Shown: positions 1 through 8,706 of the stretch, piece after piece | Position numbering within the stretch: position 1 is the first letter of the stretch | Layout: each line of letters begins with the position of its first letter | NCBI GenBank assembly: GCA_013204185.1 | Contig: JABMOI010000113.1 | Coordinates: 1-33,009, forward strand | Length of the DNA: 33,009 nt | DNA from: a bacterium | GTDB taxonomy: Bacteria > Bacteroidota > Rhodothermia > Rhodothermales > UBA10348 | Direction of reading: 5' to 3' | The notes under the pieces: model-generated | Seen by the model: only the letters and a program-made list of their open reading frames with translations | What the model was told of the DNA's origin: nothing | Databases searched by the model: none | Position numbers and translations under genes: made by a program

Positions 1-479
1 CGAATCGAACCCAAGTACCCTTCTTGAACCATTTGCCTGGCTTGCTTTACTGCAGGATATCCTGTGTAGTTATGTGTTAAAGCGAAAACCCTGCCCGTTG
101 CCTTTACGACACGGCATAAATCTTCAGACTCCTCCACGGTCATGGTCATGGGCTTATCGCACACCACGTCAAAGCCAGCCTCCAAGGCAGCTTTGGCGAC
201 GGGATAATGCAAGAAATTAGGCGTTACGATGCTTACGAAATCAATTCGGTCTTCCGTGCGGCTCGATTCGGTGGCTATCATCTCTTCCCACGATCCGAAT
301 ACGCGATCTGGGTCCAAGTCTAGTTCTCGGCCGGTTTGAGCCGACTTTTCGGCCGACGAGGAAAACGCGCCGCCTACAATTTCCGCTAATCCATCCAAGC
401 CGGCAGCCATTCGGTGCACTGCCCCTATGAAGGCTCCCGGGCCTCCACCAACCATTGCATATCTTAGTTTTCTTGCCAT
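1..479 (-). CDS. Gfo/Idh/MocA-family NAD(P)-dependent oxidoreductase, N-terminal part (runs off window)
   Basis: The frame is open from an ATG at 479-477 to the window edge (about 159 residues), so the C-terminal half is missing. It begins MARKLRYAMVGGGPGAFIGA, a Rossmann dinucleotide-binding fold with the glycine-rich GGGPGAFIG loop typical of the family. Further in are VTPNFLHYPVAKAALEAG and CDKPMT, which is the family's EKP motif with D in place of E; its Lys is the conserved catalytic or cofactor-contacting residue. The segment THNYTGYPAVKQARQMV follows. The family oxidises or reduces sugars and cyclitols such as inositol and glucose derivatives in the cytoplasm; the substrate cannot be read from this half. 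It is divergent from the response-regulator gene at 603, and the 123-bp gap contains a palindrome that may regulate either gene. Confidence 0.88.
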   Translation of the reverse strand, partial: MARKLRYAMVGGGPGAFIGAVHRMAAGLDGLAEIVGGAFSSSAEKSAQTGRELDLDPDRVFGSWEEMIATESSRTEDRIDFVSIVTPNFLHYPVAKAALEAGFDVVCDKPMTMTVEESEDLCRVVKATGRVFALTHNYTGYPAVKQARQMVQEGYLGSI

Positions 480-511
480 TTCAACCGTTTATTTAACCGT
501 ACTCTTATTGT

Positions 512-525
512 TTACCGTATGGTAA
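512..525. promoter_or_regulatory. Candidate operator: TTACC-N4-GGTAA palindrome, site 1
   Basis: The sequence TTACCGTATGGTAA has 5-bp perfect arms and a 4-bp centre. It lies in the divergent gap between the oxidoreductase (start 479) and the response regulator (start 603). Read on the other strand, the palindrome at 18336-18349 is TTACCGAATGGTAA, which differs at one position. ACCGT also recurs at 484-488 and 496-500 in the same gap. A dimeric repressor such as a TetR-family protein would suit this geometry. No such regulator gene is in the window, so the binding protein is unknown. Confidence 0.35.
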
Positions 526-602
526 TCTAAAGGACAAAAGGTATTTGTACATTCCTACTTTCATAAAAATGGAACTTCCTTCAACCGAAGGTCCAACTTC
601 GT

Positions 603-1319
603 ATGTCCGCTAACGCTTCCTTCAGAGACAGACCCCTTATCCTCATCGTCGATGATGAAGAGGACATTGTAGATCTAGTTCAGTATAACCTTAAAAAGGA
701 AAAATACGATACGGTCGTAGCCTGTAATGGGGCGGATGGGTTAAAAAAAGCACAGGATACGCTTCCAGATCTAATTGTTTTGGACATCATGATGCCCATT
801 ATGGATGGGTTTGAAACGAGCAAGGAAATCCGCAAGGACCCACGGCTTGCCACGGTTCCAATTCTGATGTTAACCGCAAAGGACGGTGAGTCGGATCACG
901 TCAGCGGGTTAGATTCGGGAGCAGATATCTATCTGACGAAGCCAATCTCCATACCCGTGTTCATGAGCCAGGTTAAGGCGCTCCTTCGCGGTACTACCCG
1001 ATTCGCTTCGCCCTCGGATGTCCTGGTAATCGGCGACCTCATCATCGACAAAGATCAATATAAGGCCAGCATTAAAGGCCAAGAAGACTCCATTCATTTG
1101 GCCCGAAAGGAATTTGACTTGCTCTATTTCTTGGCCCAGAAGCCTGGAAAGGTATTTTCACGCCAAGAGCTGCTAGACCGCGTTTGGGGGCACGATGTGT
1201 ATGTTGTAGACAGAACGGTCGATGTACACATCCGAAAAATCAGAGAAAAGATTGGAATTCAGTACATTGAGACGGTGAAAGGAGTAGGTTACCGACTCAG
1301 CTCCAACTTCAATCATTAG
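603..1319 (+). CDS. OmpR/PhoB-family response regulator transcription factor
   Basis: This 238-residue protein has the full two-domain layout. The receiver domain spans about 11-128 with the acidic pair D17/D18, phospho-acceptor D61 in LIVLDIMMP, T91 in MLTA and K113 in YLTKP. A winged-helix DNA-binding domain spans about 140-236 and ends in VDVHIRKIREKIG and TVKGVGYRL, the recognition-helix and wing signature of the PhoB/OmpR group. It would be phosphorylated by the kinase encoded 63 nt downstream and then bind direct-repeat DNA. Its residues resemble PhoB/PhoP-type phosphate or envelope-stress regulators, but the signal cannot be inferred. The start ATG at 603 has no strong Shine-Dalgarno sequence; it was chosen because the receiver fold starts about 10 residues in. 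Confidence 0.93.
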   Translation: MSANASFRDRPLILIVDDEEDIVDLVQYNLKKEKYDTVVACNGADGLKKAQDTLPDLIVLDIMMPIMDGFETSKEIRKDPRLATVPILMLTAKDGESDHVSGLDSGADIYLTKPISIPVFMSQVKALLRGTTRFASPSDVLVIGDLIIDKDQYKASIKGQEDSIHLARKEFDLLYFLAQKPGKVFSRQELLDRVWGHDVYVVDRTVDVHIRKIREKIGIQYIETVKGVGYRLSSNFNH

Positions 1320-1382
1320 GCTTGAAAGTCGCGTTCAAGTCTCGGATCGATTGCACCGCGATCGACCTTTTGTCTGATTTTT

Positions 1383-2477
1383 ATGAGCCGCTCAAAAACT
1401 CGCTATTCAAGGCCCGGACGAATCAGGCGCCGCGCTCCCAAAATTAACCTTTTGGCCGTGAAAATCAGTTTGTTTGTAGGACTGATCATGGCCCTCGCTG
1501 TGTCCTTAGTTGAATTTCTGTTCTGGGATTGGTCTTGGATAGGAACCATTGTGATCATCGTGGTGGCCTCCTCTTCGGCCTACGCAGCTACGGTAAAACA
1601 TGCCGCGCATCGGCTGGACTTTGTCCGAAGCGCGTTAAAAAAAATCAGGAAAGGCACGTTTGAGCCTTTAGACCTTGCTGCGGAACTCAAGGGTGATGAA
1701 ATAAATGACCTAATCCGGCAAGTTTATCGAACCGGACAGGTGGTAGATAGGGAGTTCGAAGAGCTCAAAAACTTGGAGCACTATCGCCGAGATTTTATCG
1801 GAAATGTGTCCCATGAGTTAAAAACGCCAATTTTTGCGATTCGTGGCTTCGCAGAGACCCTCTTGGACGGCGCTTTGGAAGACGAACAAGTACGATATGA
1901 GTTTGTCGAAAAAATTGTCCGCAATGCCGACCGCTTAGCCAACTTAGCACAGGACTTGTCCGAAATATCTCGCCTTGAAACAGGTCAAAAGGCGATGAAC
2001 ATCCAATCCTTCAGCGTTCAGCGCTGGATAGACGACGTAATTGATTCTGTGGCGCCAATGGCCGCTGCCTCTGAGATTACATTGGAAACAAAGATATCAA
2101 ATACACTTCCTGCGGCTCTCGGAGATGCCCTCCAGCTGCGTCAGGTGCTTACAAACCTGGTAGTTAATGCGATCAAATACTCGAATCCTGGGAAAAACGT
2201 ATTGATTAAGGCCACCCTTTCCAGAAATGAAGCGATTACTATTTCAGTTCAAGACCAAGGAATTGGAGTCAGCAAGCAGCACATTAGTAGGCTTACGGAA
2301 CGGTTTTTCCGAGTTGATAAAAGCAGGTCTCGCGTGGGAGGCGGAACGGGCCTTGGGCTCTCGATCGTGAAGCACGTCCTTGCGGCGCACAACAAGGTCC
2401 TCTACATCAAAAGTACTCCCGGAAAAGGTTCTACCTTTCAATTTGAATTGGACACCGCCACTGAATCGGTTTACTAA
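1383..2477 (+). CDS. PhoR-type membrane sensor histidine kinase
   Basis: The 364-residue protein has a basic N-terminus (about 1-20), two membrane segments at about 25-47 and 51-70 with almost no loop between them, and a HAMP-like linker around 72-125. The HisKA dimerisation helix carries phospho-acceptor H144 in NVSHELKTP. The HATPase domain shows the N box (NLVVNAIKYSN, around N262), G1 box (DQGIGV, 291-296) and G2 box (GGGTGLGLSIVKHV, about 319-332). With no periplasmic sensor domain, it probably senses membrane state or a partner protein rather than an external ligand. It follows the response regulator in the same direction, forming a standard two-component pair. Confidence 0.93.
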   Translation: MSRSKTRYSRPGRIRRRAPKINLLAVKISLFVGLIMALAVSLVEFLFWDWSWIGTIVIIVVASSSAYAATVKHAAHRLDFVRSALKKIRKGTFEPLDLAAELKGDEINDLIRQVYRTGQVVDREFEELKNLEHYRRDFIGNVSHELKTPIFAIRGFAETLLDGALEDEQVRYEFVEKIVRNADRLANLAQDLSEISRLETGQKAMNIQSFSVQRWIDDVIDSVAPMAAASEITLETKISNTLPAALGDALQLRQVLTNLVVNAIKYSNPGKNVLIKATLSRNEAITISVQDQGIGVSKQHISRLTERFFRVDKSRSRVGGGTGLGLSIVKHVLAAHNKVLYIKSTPGKGSTFQFELDTATESVY

Positions 2478-2562
2478 TCGTTGGCTGTAGTCGGAATTGC
2501 CATCTTGAAATTGGGTGTCTGATCGTGTAATCTTGGGCACCCATCCATTCATCTAACTCGTC

Positions 2563-3297
2563 ATGAGCAAAATCCATCTGCTCTCTAGGCCACAAAAGCT
2601 CTTTGTGGTGTGCACAGCCATCTTTTTGACGGCCTTGGTTGTTGCTGAAGCGACCGCTGGAAAGCTGTTTACCGTCATTAAACTTCCCTTCGCCATCAAC
2701 ATCCTCGGGCAGTCCTTCGATGAGGTTGTGATGACGGCCGGTGTCATTGCCTTTCCCATCACATTTATCATCACGGACTTACTCAACGAGTACTTTGGCA
2801 AGCCCGGTATCAAATTCGTGACCTATATCGGCATGATGATGATTATGTTTGAGTTTGGCTTGATCCAGGTAGCGATGTCGGTTCCGACGGCTTCTATCTC
2901 ACCAGTACCTGCAGAAGCATTCAATACGGTATTTGGAGCGAGCGGGCGAATTATTGTGGGTAGCTTGGTAGCCTATTTGGTGGGACAGCTTGCCGATATT
3001 TCTCTGTTCCATTGGCTCAGAAAACTCACCGATGGAAAGCACTTATGGCTCCGCGCGACGGGCTCAACATTCGGTTCGCAGTTTTTGGACACGTTTATCG
3101 TTTTGTTCATCGCCTTCTATGGCCCAATGACCATCCAAACCATTGTTGCCGTAACGCTTTTCAACTACGCATATAAGTTTATTGTGGCCATCCTCATTAC
3201 GCCCCTAATTTATGTGGCCCATTGGGTTATCGATCGATATTTAGGAAATGAAACCTCTCATGATCTAATCGAATCGGCAGCGCTGGAGTCTTCGTAA
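2563..3297 (+). CDS. yhhQ: Queuosine-precursor transporter, YhhQ/VUT family
   Basis: This 244-residue inner-membrane protein has about six hydrophobic segments. Family hallmarks are FPITFIITDLLNEYFG (about 64-79) and the late motif around GSTFGSQFLDTFIVLF (about 167-182). YhhQ proteins import queuine-type precursors (preQ0/preQ1) for queuosine modification of tRNA; that function is known for the family, and no queuosine synthesis gene is present here to confirm it. It begins 85 nt after the kinase stop in the same direction and may be read through from the two-component genes. No clear Shine-Dalgarno precedes ATG 2563. Confidence 0.85.
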   Translation: MSKIHLLSRPQKLFVVCTAIFLTALVVAEATAGKLFTVIKLPFAINILGQSFDEVVMTAGVIAFPITFIITDLLNEYFGKPGIKFVTYIGMMMIMFEFGLIQVAMSVPTASISPVPAEAFNTVFGASGRIIVGSLVAYLVGQLADISLFHWLRKLTDGKHLWLRATGSTFGSQFLDTFIVLFIAFYGPMTIQTIVAVTLFNYAYKFIVAILITPLIYVAHWVIDRYLGNETSHDLIESAALESS

Positions 3298-3460
3298 TAC
3301 TGGGGTAATAATCGAGTTACTTCGAGGATATATCTCCCTTCTTTTTTACATTCACCGATGCTGTCCTTGAACCGTTTTGGGGACTCACTTCAGAAACTGG
3401 CTTACCCGCCAAAAGCCCTCGTTTCTGTTTCCCCGTGAGCCCAGACATTTATCCCATTCC

Positions 3461-5320
3461 ATGAAGCCGTTTCGTAGCCTAGTTTTATTGATCGCGCTGG
3501 TTGGCGTCCCTGCGTTGGCGTTTGGACAACCAGTAACCCAACCATTCACCTTTAGCAATCTTGAACACAATCTGCCCATGCTTCGCCATGGAAGTATTTC
3601 TTGGGGCGATATCGACGGGGACCTGGACCTAGATGTTTTTCTGAGCGGCGAATCAGAGGCCGGGATTGAAACAGGGATTTACATTAACGAGGGCAAAGGC
3701 GCTGACGGGAAGGCCGTATTTACCAAATTAAGTACCAGCATCACAGCGGTAGTGTATTCCTTCTCTTCGTGGGCAGATGTTGACGGGGACTCAGACCTAG
3801 ACCTGTTGGTAGCCGGCAGCACGAGTCTTTCCTTCCCCTATTCCGCCAACACGACGCTCTATCGAAATGATGGAAACGGAGCTTTTTCTGCAACTTCCAC
3901 CGGTTTTCCTGGACTCCACTCTGGTTCATCTTCGTGGGGAGATCTGGATAAAGATGGTGACCTCGATTTAGTACTGACGGGCGTTCAATCCTCTGACGAG
4001 GCCATAACGGTGCTAGCCATAAACCAGGGTGGCTTTCAGTTTACATTGAATACCGATGCGCTTCCGGCTGTCAGTTATGGCGATACAGTGCTCGGGGACT
4101 TGGACAAAGATGGCGACTTAGACCTTGTGCTCTCTGGTTCAAGTGCGACCGGATTTACAACCAAGCAATTCACAAACAACAACGGTGGGTTCACTGCGGG
4201 CACGGCCGAGTTGGGTGCTCTTGGTTTTTCTTCCGTTGACCTTGGAGACTACGACAGCGATGGGGACTTAGACTTGATCCTTTCAGGCGGAGCCATTTCA
4301 GTGAGTCTCATGGACGGAGAAGTGAGACTCCTGCAAAACAATAACGGCGTTTTATCCCCCGTTTCGCATGCGTTTGAAGGCGTCCTCGCGGGCGATGCCA
4401 CTTGGGGCGATTACGACAATGATGGAGACGTAGATCTACTCTTTGTTGGAGCTACAGAAGTGTTTGGAAGACGCAACGCGCGTATTTACCGAAACGATGG
4501 CGGGGGCACCTTTGTCAATTCGTCTAATTTGATTGGATCGCTCTTTTCGGATGTAGAATGGGGCGATTTTGACGCCGACGGCGACCTAGATCTGATGAGT
4601 AGCGGATTTACTCCTTACGGTCAGTCAACCACAAATATTTACGAGAACAGACGCCAGGTTCGGCCAGCCATCCCATCATCGCCATCTGGGCTTGCTTCAA
4701 GGGTCACCGATGGTTCTGTGGAATTGAATTGGACGCAGCCAACTCAAAGCGATCCTACGAATGCATCTCTTTCGTACAACGTACTCGTGGGCACCGCGCC
4801 AGGTGGTTCTGACATTGTTTCTGCCATGGCGGACCGCGCCACCGGCCGGCTAAGAAGTCCTCGCCCAGGCAATGCTTCTTCTTCAGTATCGTTCAAGTTA
4901 GAGAACTTGGAAAACGGCACCTACTACTGGACGGTTCAAGCGATCAATAACGCGCTAATTGCCTCTCCATTTGCAAGTGAAGGCGTGTTTTCAATTTCAG
5001 GTGCTTTTGCAACTGACACTGAAACGTCCGATGTGTTACCCACCAAGTTTGCGCTCAAGGGTAGTTATCCCAACCCGTTTTCTTCAACCACCCATATAGA
5101 GTTTGATATTCCGGCGCCAACTGGGGTAACCTTACGCATTTATTCCATCCTGGGGCAAGAAGTAGCCCGTATTTCAGCTGGGGTCCTGTCCGCTGGAACG
5201 CATCGGCTGGACTGGTCTGGCCTAGACGCCACCGGGCAACGCGTAGGATCTGGAATCTATCTTTATGAACTTCGGGCCGGATCGAATGCAGAAACCGGTT
5301 CAGTTACGCTCGTCCGTTAA
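3461..5320 (+). CDS. Secreted FG-GAP/VCBS-repeat beta-propeller protein with FN3 and T9SS sorting domain
   Basis: I chose the ATG at 3461 (MKPFRSLVLL...) because it puts a signal peptide ending near AFGQ at the N-terminus; an in-frame ATG at 3377 would add 28 residues unlike an export signal. The 619-residue product contains seven calcium-binding-loop repeats of the DxDxDGDxDL type, for example WGDIDGDLDLDVFLSG and WGDLDKDGDLDLVLTG, consistent with a seven-bladed propeller. A fibronectin-III-like segment lies at about 408-515. The last ~94 residues (from LPTKFALKGSYPNPF to GSVTLVR) match the type A T9SS C-terminal domain, with YPNPF and GSGIYLYEL landmarks. It is probably released or anchored on the cell surface as an adhesin-like or binding protein; the ligand is unknown. 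A related gene follows 43 nt later. Confidence 0.88.
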   Translation: MKPFRSLVLLIALVGVPALAFGQPVTQPFTFSNLEHNLPMLRHGSISWGDIDGDLDLDVFLSGESEAGIETGIYINEGKGADGKAVFTKLSTSITAVVYSFSSWADVDGDSDLDLLVAGSTSLSFPYSANTTLYRNDGNGAFSATSTGFPGLHSGSSSWGDLDKDGDLDLVLTGVQSSDEAITVLAINQGGFQFTLNTDALPAVSYGDTVLGDLDKDGDLDLVLSGSSATGFTTKQFTNNNGGFTAGTAELGALGFSSVDLGDYDSDGDLDLILSGGAISVSLMDGEVRLLQNNNGVLSPVSHAFEGVLAGDATWGDYDNDGDVDLLFVGATEVFGRRNARIYRNDGGGTFVNSSNLIGSLFSDVEWGDFDADGDLDLMSSGFTPYGQSTTNIYENRRQVRPAIPSSPSGLASRVTDGSVELNWTQPTQSDPTNASLSYNVLVGTAPGGSDIVSAMADRATGRLRSPRPGNASSSVSFKLENLENGTYYWTVQAINNALIASPFASEGVFSISGAFATDTETSDVLPTKFALKGSYPNPFSSTTHIEFDIPAPTGVTLRIYSILGQEVARISAGVLSAGTHRLDWSGLDATGQRVGSGIYLYELRAGSNAETGSVTLVR

Positions 5321-5363
5321 TCAAAATTATTTTGAGGAATGGGAGCTGCGCGGCGACTGTTCA

Positions 5364-6617
5364 ATGCTAAACCTTATGCAAATCAACGCCCAGTTCTTTA
5401 GAGTCTTGTTGGGAATAGCCCTTGTTTGCCTTTTGGTGGATCCCAGTTGGGCTCAACGTCAATTCGTTTTCGTTACCGGCATTCCCCCGCTTCGTGACGG
5501 TGCACACGCTGGTGCCGATTTTGATGGCGACGGCGACGAAGATGTGTTCGTTTCGGGACGTGCTGAAGACGGAACGCTTCACACAGTACTTTATAAGTTC
5601 TTGCGCAGGCGCGTGGTGCAGTTAGGACCGCTAGCGAAACCGGAAGTGTATGCGGACTATCAACAAGTTCCTTTTTTTAAAACTAGTGTCATGAAGGGCT
5701 CCGTGACCTGGCACGATATGAACGGGGATTCCAGGCCCGACTTGGTGGTAACGGGCCTGACTATATCAGGATATACACCGGATAACTCTGAAATCCTCAC
5801 CCCATCCACCTCAATCTATCTGAATAAGGGCACTGATGACTTTGGAATTGTGCCCAATCACGGCTTACCGGGCGTTTACAACAGTAAAGTGGCCGCTGGC
5901 GATTTCAATGGGGACGGATTTCAAGACCTAGTGATCGGAGGTCAGTCCGCTAATGGACCTGTCTTTAATGTGTGGATAGGTGACAGTTTGCAGCGTTTCG
6001 TGCCCGGTCCAACTTCATTTTCAGGGGTGCAGCCCAGCTCAATTTCCGTTGCGGACGTTGACCAGGACAACGATCTCGATTTTATTGTTGCCGGGGTTGA
6101 CGCAGCAGGCATTGCTAGCATAAAACTGTTCGTAAACGATGGGAATGCTCAATTCACAGAAGCGGAGACCTCCCTGCCAAATCTGTATTTTGGTGGGACA
6201 GCGTTTGGAGACATCGATTTTGACGGAGATCCAGACCTACTTATCAATGGCGGACATCTTGACCCCGTATTTATGAGAGGCGAAACCAGCCTTTTCATGA
6301 ATGACGGCGCAGGGCACTTCAGCAAAGCTCAGACAAACTTCAAAGGCCTTTACGGCGGCGGCGTTTCATTAATCGATCTGGATAGAGACACGGATGCCGA
6401 CGTCTTCTCGTGGGGCATTGAAACGCTGAATCAAATTGGATCTGAACAGATCACCGTTTCAGAGAATATCGACACCTACTTCCTACCCATTGGCTCCGCA
6501 CCTTCCATTCTAAATGGGAGCGTCGCTTGGTTCGATTATGATGGAAATGGCCGAAAAGACGCATTTCTTGCCGGCGATCGCGACGGCGTTCGGTCGATGT
6601 TCATATACGAATTTTAG
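5364..6617 (+). CDS. Exported FG-GAP/VCBS-repeat beta-propeller protein lacking a T9SS sorting domain
   Basis: The preferred start is ATG 5364 (or ATG 5376), giving a signal peptide ending at about PSWAQ. An in-frame ATG at 5265 would overlap the preceding gene by 56 nt and add 33 non-signal residues. The product is about 417 residues and has seven aspartate-rich repeats, including GADFDGDGDEDVFVSG, AGDFNGDGFQDLVIGG and WFDYDGNGRKDAFLAG. The seventh repeat ends about 15 residues before the stop, so the mature protein is essentially one seven-bladed propeller. Unlike its neighbour it has no FN3 region and no YPNPF-type sorting tail, and would stop at the periplasm unless it has another export route. 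The two genes are likely an old duplication transcribed together. Confidence 0.82.
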   Translation: MLNLMQINAQFFRVLLGIALVCLLVDPSWAQRQFVFVTGIPPLRDGAHAGADFDGDGDEDVFVSGRAEDGTLHTVLYKFLRRRVVQLGPLAKPEVYADYQQVPFFKTSVMKGSVTWHDMNGDSRPDLVVTGLTISGYTPDNSEILTPSTSIYLNKGTDDFGIVPNHGLPGVYNSKVAAGDFNGDGFQDLVIGGQSANGPVFNVWIGDSLQRFVPGPTSFSGVQPSSISVADVDQDNDLDFIVAGVDAAGIASIKLFVNDGNAQFTEAETSLPNLYFGGTAFGDIDFDGDPDLLINGGHLDPVFMRGETSLFMNDGAGHFSKAQTNFKGLYGGGVSLIDLDRDTDADVFSWGIETLNQIGSEQITVSENIDTYFLPIGSAPSILNGSVAWFDYDGNGRKDAFLAGDRDGVRSMFIYEF

Positions 6618-6658
6618 CCTGGTAGCCCTTCAGATGGCAGCCCTTCTGCGCCCTTTTG

Positions 6659-7585
6659 CTATACGGCTGAAGTAACGGGCACGTGCGTTAGCCATCCGTG
6701 AGAATCGTTTCCGTTGTGAACGATATCAAAATACGCTGTTTGCAACCGCTCCGTAATTTCGCCACGACGCCCAGTTCCGATCTTGTGATGATCGATGGTG
6801 CGAATAGGGGTTACTTCGGCTGCCGTTCCAGTAAAGAACACTTCGTCTGCAATGTAGAGGGCCTCGCGGGGAATTAATCCTTCTTGAACCGAAAGCCCCA
6901 TTTCCCTAGCAAGTGTCGTAATGGTATCACGGGTAATACCAGGAAGAATAGAAAGGGCAACTGGCGCTGTGTAGAGCGTGTTGTTTTTAACTAGGAACAG
7001 GTTTTCTCCAGAACCTTCTGCAACGTGACCGTTTGTGCTCAGCATGATGCCTTCGGAAAAACCGTTTAGCACCGCATCCATCTTGACCAAGCCTGCATTC
7101 AGGTAATTTCCACCCGCTTTAGCCATTGAAGGAAACGTGTTTGGAGCCATGCGATTCCACGATGCGACATGCACATCGACCCCTTCTTCCAATGCTTCTG
7201 CGCCTAAATAGGCTCCCCATTCCCAAACGGCAATGATGGTGTCAACCGGATTGTTAATCGGATTTACACCCATCCTGCCCATTCCACGGTAAGACAGCGG
7301 CCGAATATAACATTCTTCCATTCCTGATCTAACAATGGTGTCTATAGAAGCTTGCTCTAGTTCTTCCCGTGTGTACCCAATGTCCATGCGGTAGATGCGC
7401 CCTGAATCAATAAGGCGCTGCATGTGCTCTGCATGGCGGAAAATGGCAGATCCTTTTTTTGTTTTGTAGCACCGTATTCCCTCGAATACAGAGGTACCGT
7501 AATGCAAGGCATGAGTCAAAACGTGAACAGTTGCATCTTCGTGGCGAACGAAAGAGCCATTTTTCCAAATTTCAGGTTTCGACAT
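6659..7585 (-). CDS. ilvE: Branched-chain amino acid aminotransferase
   Basis: The enzyme uses PLP to transfer the amino group between glutamate and the keto acids of valine, leucine and isoleucine. From ATG 7585 it is 308 residues, close to E. coli IlvE. Visible class IV signatures are [15 protein letters not shown] (about 24-38), the PLP-binding lysine K156 in [24 protein letters not shown], and the LPGITRDT phosphate-binding stretch. A longer frame starting at 7675 was rejected because ATG 7585 has a clear ribosome site (GAGGAG) and matches the family N-terminus. It follows the TonB/DUF4249 genes in the same direction after a 182-nt gap, so it may have its own promoter. Confidence 0.95.
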   Translation of the reverse strand: MSKPEIWKNGSFVRHEDATVHVLTHALHYGTSVFEGIRCYKTKKGSAIFRHAEHMQRLIDSGRIYRMDIGYTREELEQASIDTIVRSGMEECYIRPLSYRGMGRMGVNPINNPVDTIIAVWEWGAYLGAEALEEGVDVHVASWNRMAPNTFPSMAKAGGNYLNAGLVKMDAVLNGFSEGIMLSTNGHVAEGSGENLFLVKNNTLYTAPVALSILPGITRDTITTLAREMGLSVQEGLIPREALYIADEVFFTGTAAEVTPIRTIDHHKIGTGRRGEITERLQTAYFDIVHNGNDSHGWLTHVPVTSAV

Positions 7586-7589
7586 GGTG

Positions 7590-7595
7590 CTCCTC
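7590..7595 (-). promoter_or_regulatory. Strong Shine-Dalgarno of ilvE
   Basis: On the minus strand GAGGAG lies 4 nt before ATG 7585. This is among the few strong ribosome sites in the window and decides the ilvE start against the upstream in-frame ATG at 7675. Confidence 0.75.
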
Positions 7596-7767
7596 AATGG
7601 GATTAAAAAGATCGGGGTTGCGGACAGGGTTAAGGCTGAAAGTACTGACCAAGAGGCTGTATTGTTGCCTTCCACCGGGCCAAATCAATTCAATTAACAC
7701 TCCCTTAAAGAAAGCGACCCGTGTTAAAAAAAGACCCGGAATTAATGAAACCCAACACAATGAATAC

Positions 7768-8706
7768 CTAGCGTTTACCTGGGTTGGTGTAGCCCGCAAT
7801 TCGGGTCGCTTCTGGCGACAGAGTCCATTCTAAGGCGAATTGGTTTAAGGATCCAAAAAATCCAAAACCGCCTTCCACGTTTGAAAACGTACCCGGTTGG
7901 ACCAAGATTTCGGGCGCAAAAAAACCGTCTGGTGGTCTCCATTGGTCGTCCGTGTGGGTGAGACGCATGCCCATCGACATTAAAATGGGTTGATCACCCT
8001 CTCCAAAGCCGAGCTGCCTTCCAACTTCTTTTTTGTCGTCAGCGTATCGAACGACAATTTCCCACCCATTTGCTGTCTGCCTTCCCACGCGACCAGCATC
8101 ATCTCCGTAAATAACTACAGCTTCCCGAAATGGGAGGCCCTCTGTTGCTGTATCCAACGTGCGATACCAGACCTCGACCCGAAACGGAATGAAGTCAACC
8201 TGAGGCCACAACACTTTTTGAGTAACCCCTACAAATCCAGGAACGGGATCGCTCAATTGAACCGACTGCAACGTCGGAATGAGAGTGGTTGCCGAGGCTC
8301 GTTTACCGTCTGAACGCGTCACATTCAGTTCGTAATGAAGACCAGGCACAGGCCTGAAATTACCCACAAAAACGTGGCCAATGGATCCATCAGTAAAGGT
8401 CACAACAGAATCCCGCCAAACGGTAGTAACTCCAGTTTCTTTCTCTGTGGTCGACACCAAGGCATCAATGGACTCGTCTCCGTCCGTTGCAAACTCGGTT
8501 CTGAGTTCAATCACTCGAACAAGTTGCTCATTTGAAGCGGTATCGAGGTACCCATATACAGAGAAGTAGCGGTCCTCCTCAACAAATGGATTGACGTCCT
8601 CCTCGCAGCCTGCCCAAAAAGTGAGGCCAAATATGAATAGAAGGGACAATAAAACGCTCTGCTTCATCGCGGATGTTTTTTTCACTGTGCTTAGGCTTTG
8701 CATCAT
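7768..8706 (-). CDS. DUF4249-type lipoprotein (second TonB-receptor partner)
   Basis: The 312-residue product has a lipoprotein signal peptide. A basic N-region (KK, K) and hydrophobic core (SVLLSLLFIFGLTF) are followed by WAGC with Cys34, then the acidic EED, which resembles the surface-export signal after the lipid-modified Cys in Bacteroidota. The body begins with the family-typical EEDRYFSVYGYLDT segment and is beta-rich (VWRDSVVTFTDG, GHVFVGNFRPVPG, FFGSLNQFALEW). DUF4249 proteins are lipoproteins repeatedly found beside SusC-like receptors; their substrate is undefined. The ATG at 8706 overlaps the receptor stop as ATGA, with GGAG 5 nt before it (8712-8715), implying coupled translation. 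ATG 8667 is an alternative start that also leaves an intact signal peptide. Confidence 0.82.
   Translation of the reverse strand: MMQSLSTVKKTSAMKQSVLLSLLFIFGLTFWAGCEEDVNPFVEEDRYFSVYGYLDTASNEQLVRVIELRTEFATDGDESIDALVSTTEKETGVTTVWRDSVVTFTDGSIGHVFVGNFRPVPGLHYELNVTRSDGKRASATTLIPTLQSVQLSDPVPGFVGVTQKVLWPQVDFIPFRVEVWYRTLDTATEGLPFREAVVIYGDDAGRVGRQTANGWEIVVRYADDKKEVGRQLGFGEGDQPILMSMGMRLTHTDDQWRPPDGFFAPEILVQPGTFSNVEGGFGFFGSLNQFALEWTLSPEATRIAGYTNPGKR

Noticed and set aside
1321-1339. CTTGAA-N7-TTCAAG hairpin between response regulator and kinase
   Set aside because: A 6-bp stem without a U-run in the 63-nt gap of a two-gene operon is probably chance.
3377-3460. Upstream start for the first FG-GAP protein
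   Set aside because: The added 28 residues are polar and basic and would bury the signal peptide that begins at ATG 3461.
6618-6658. Possible terminator between the second FG-GAP gene and ilvE
   Set aside because: Only a 4-bp stem (GCAG/CTGC) and a short near-repeat of GTAGCCCTTC are seen, too weak to call.
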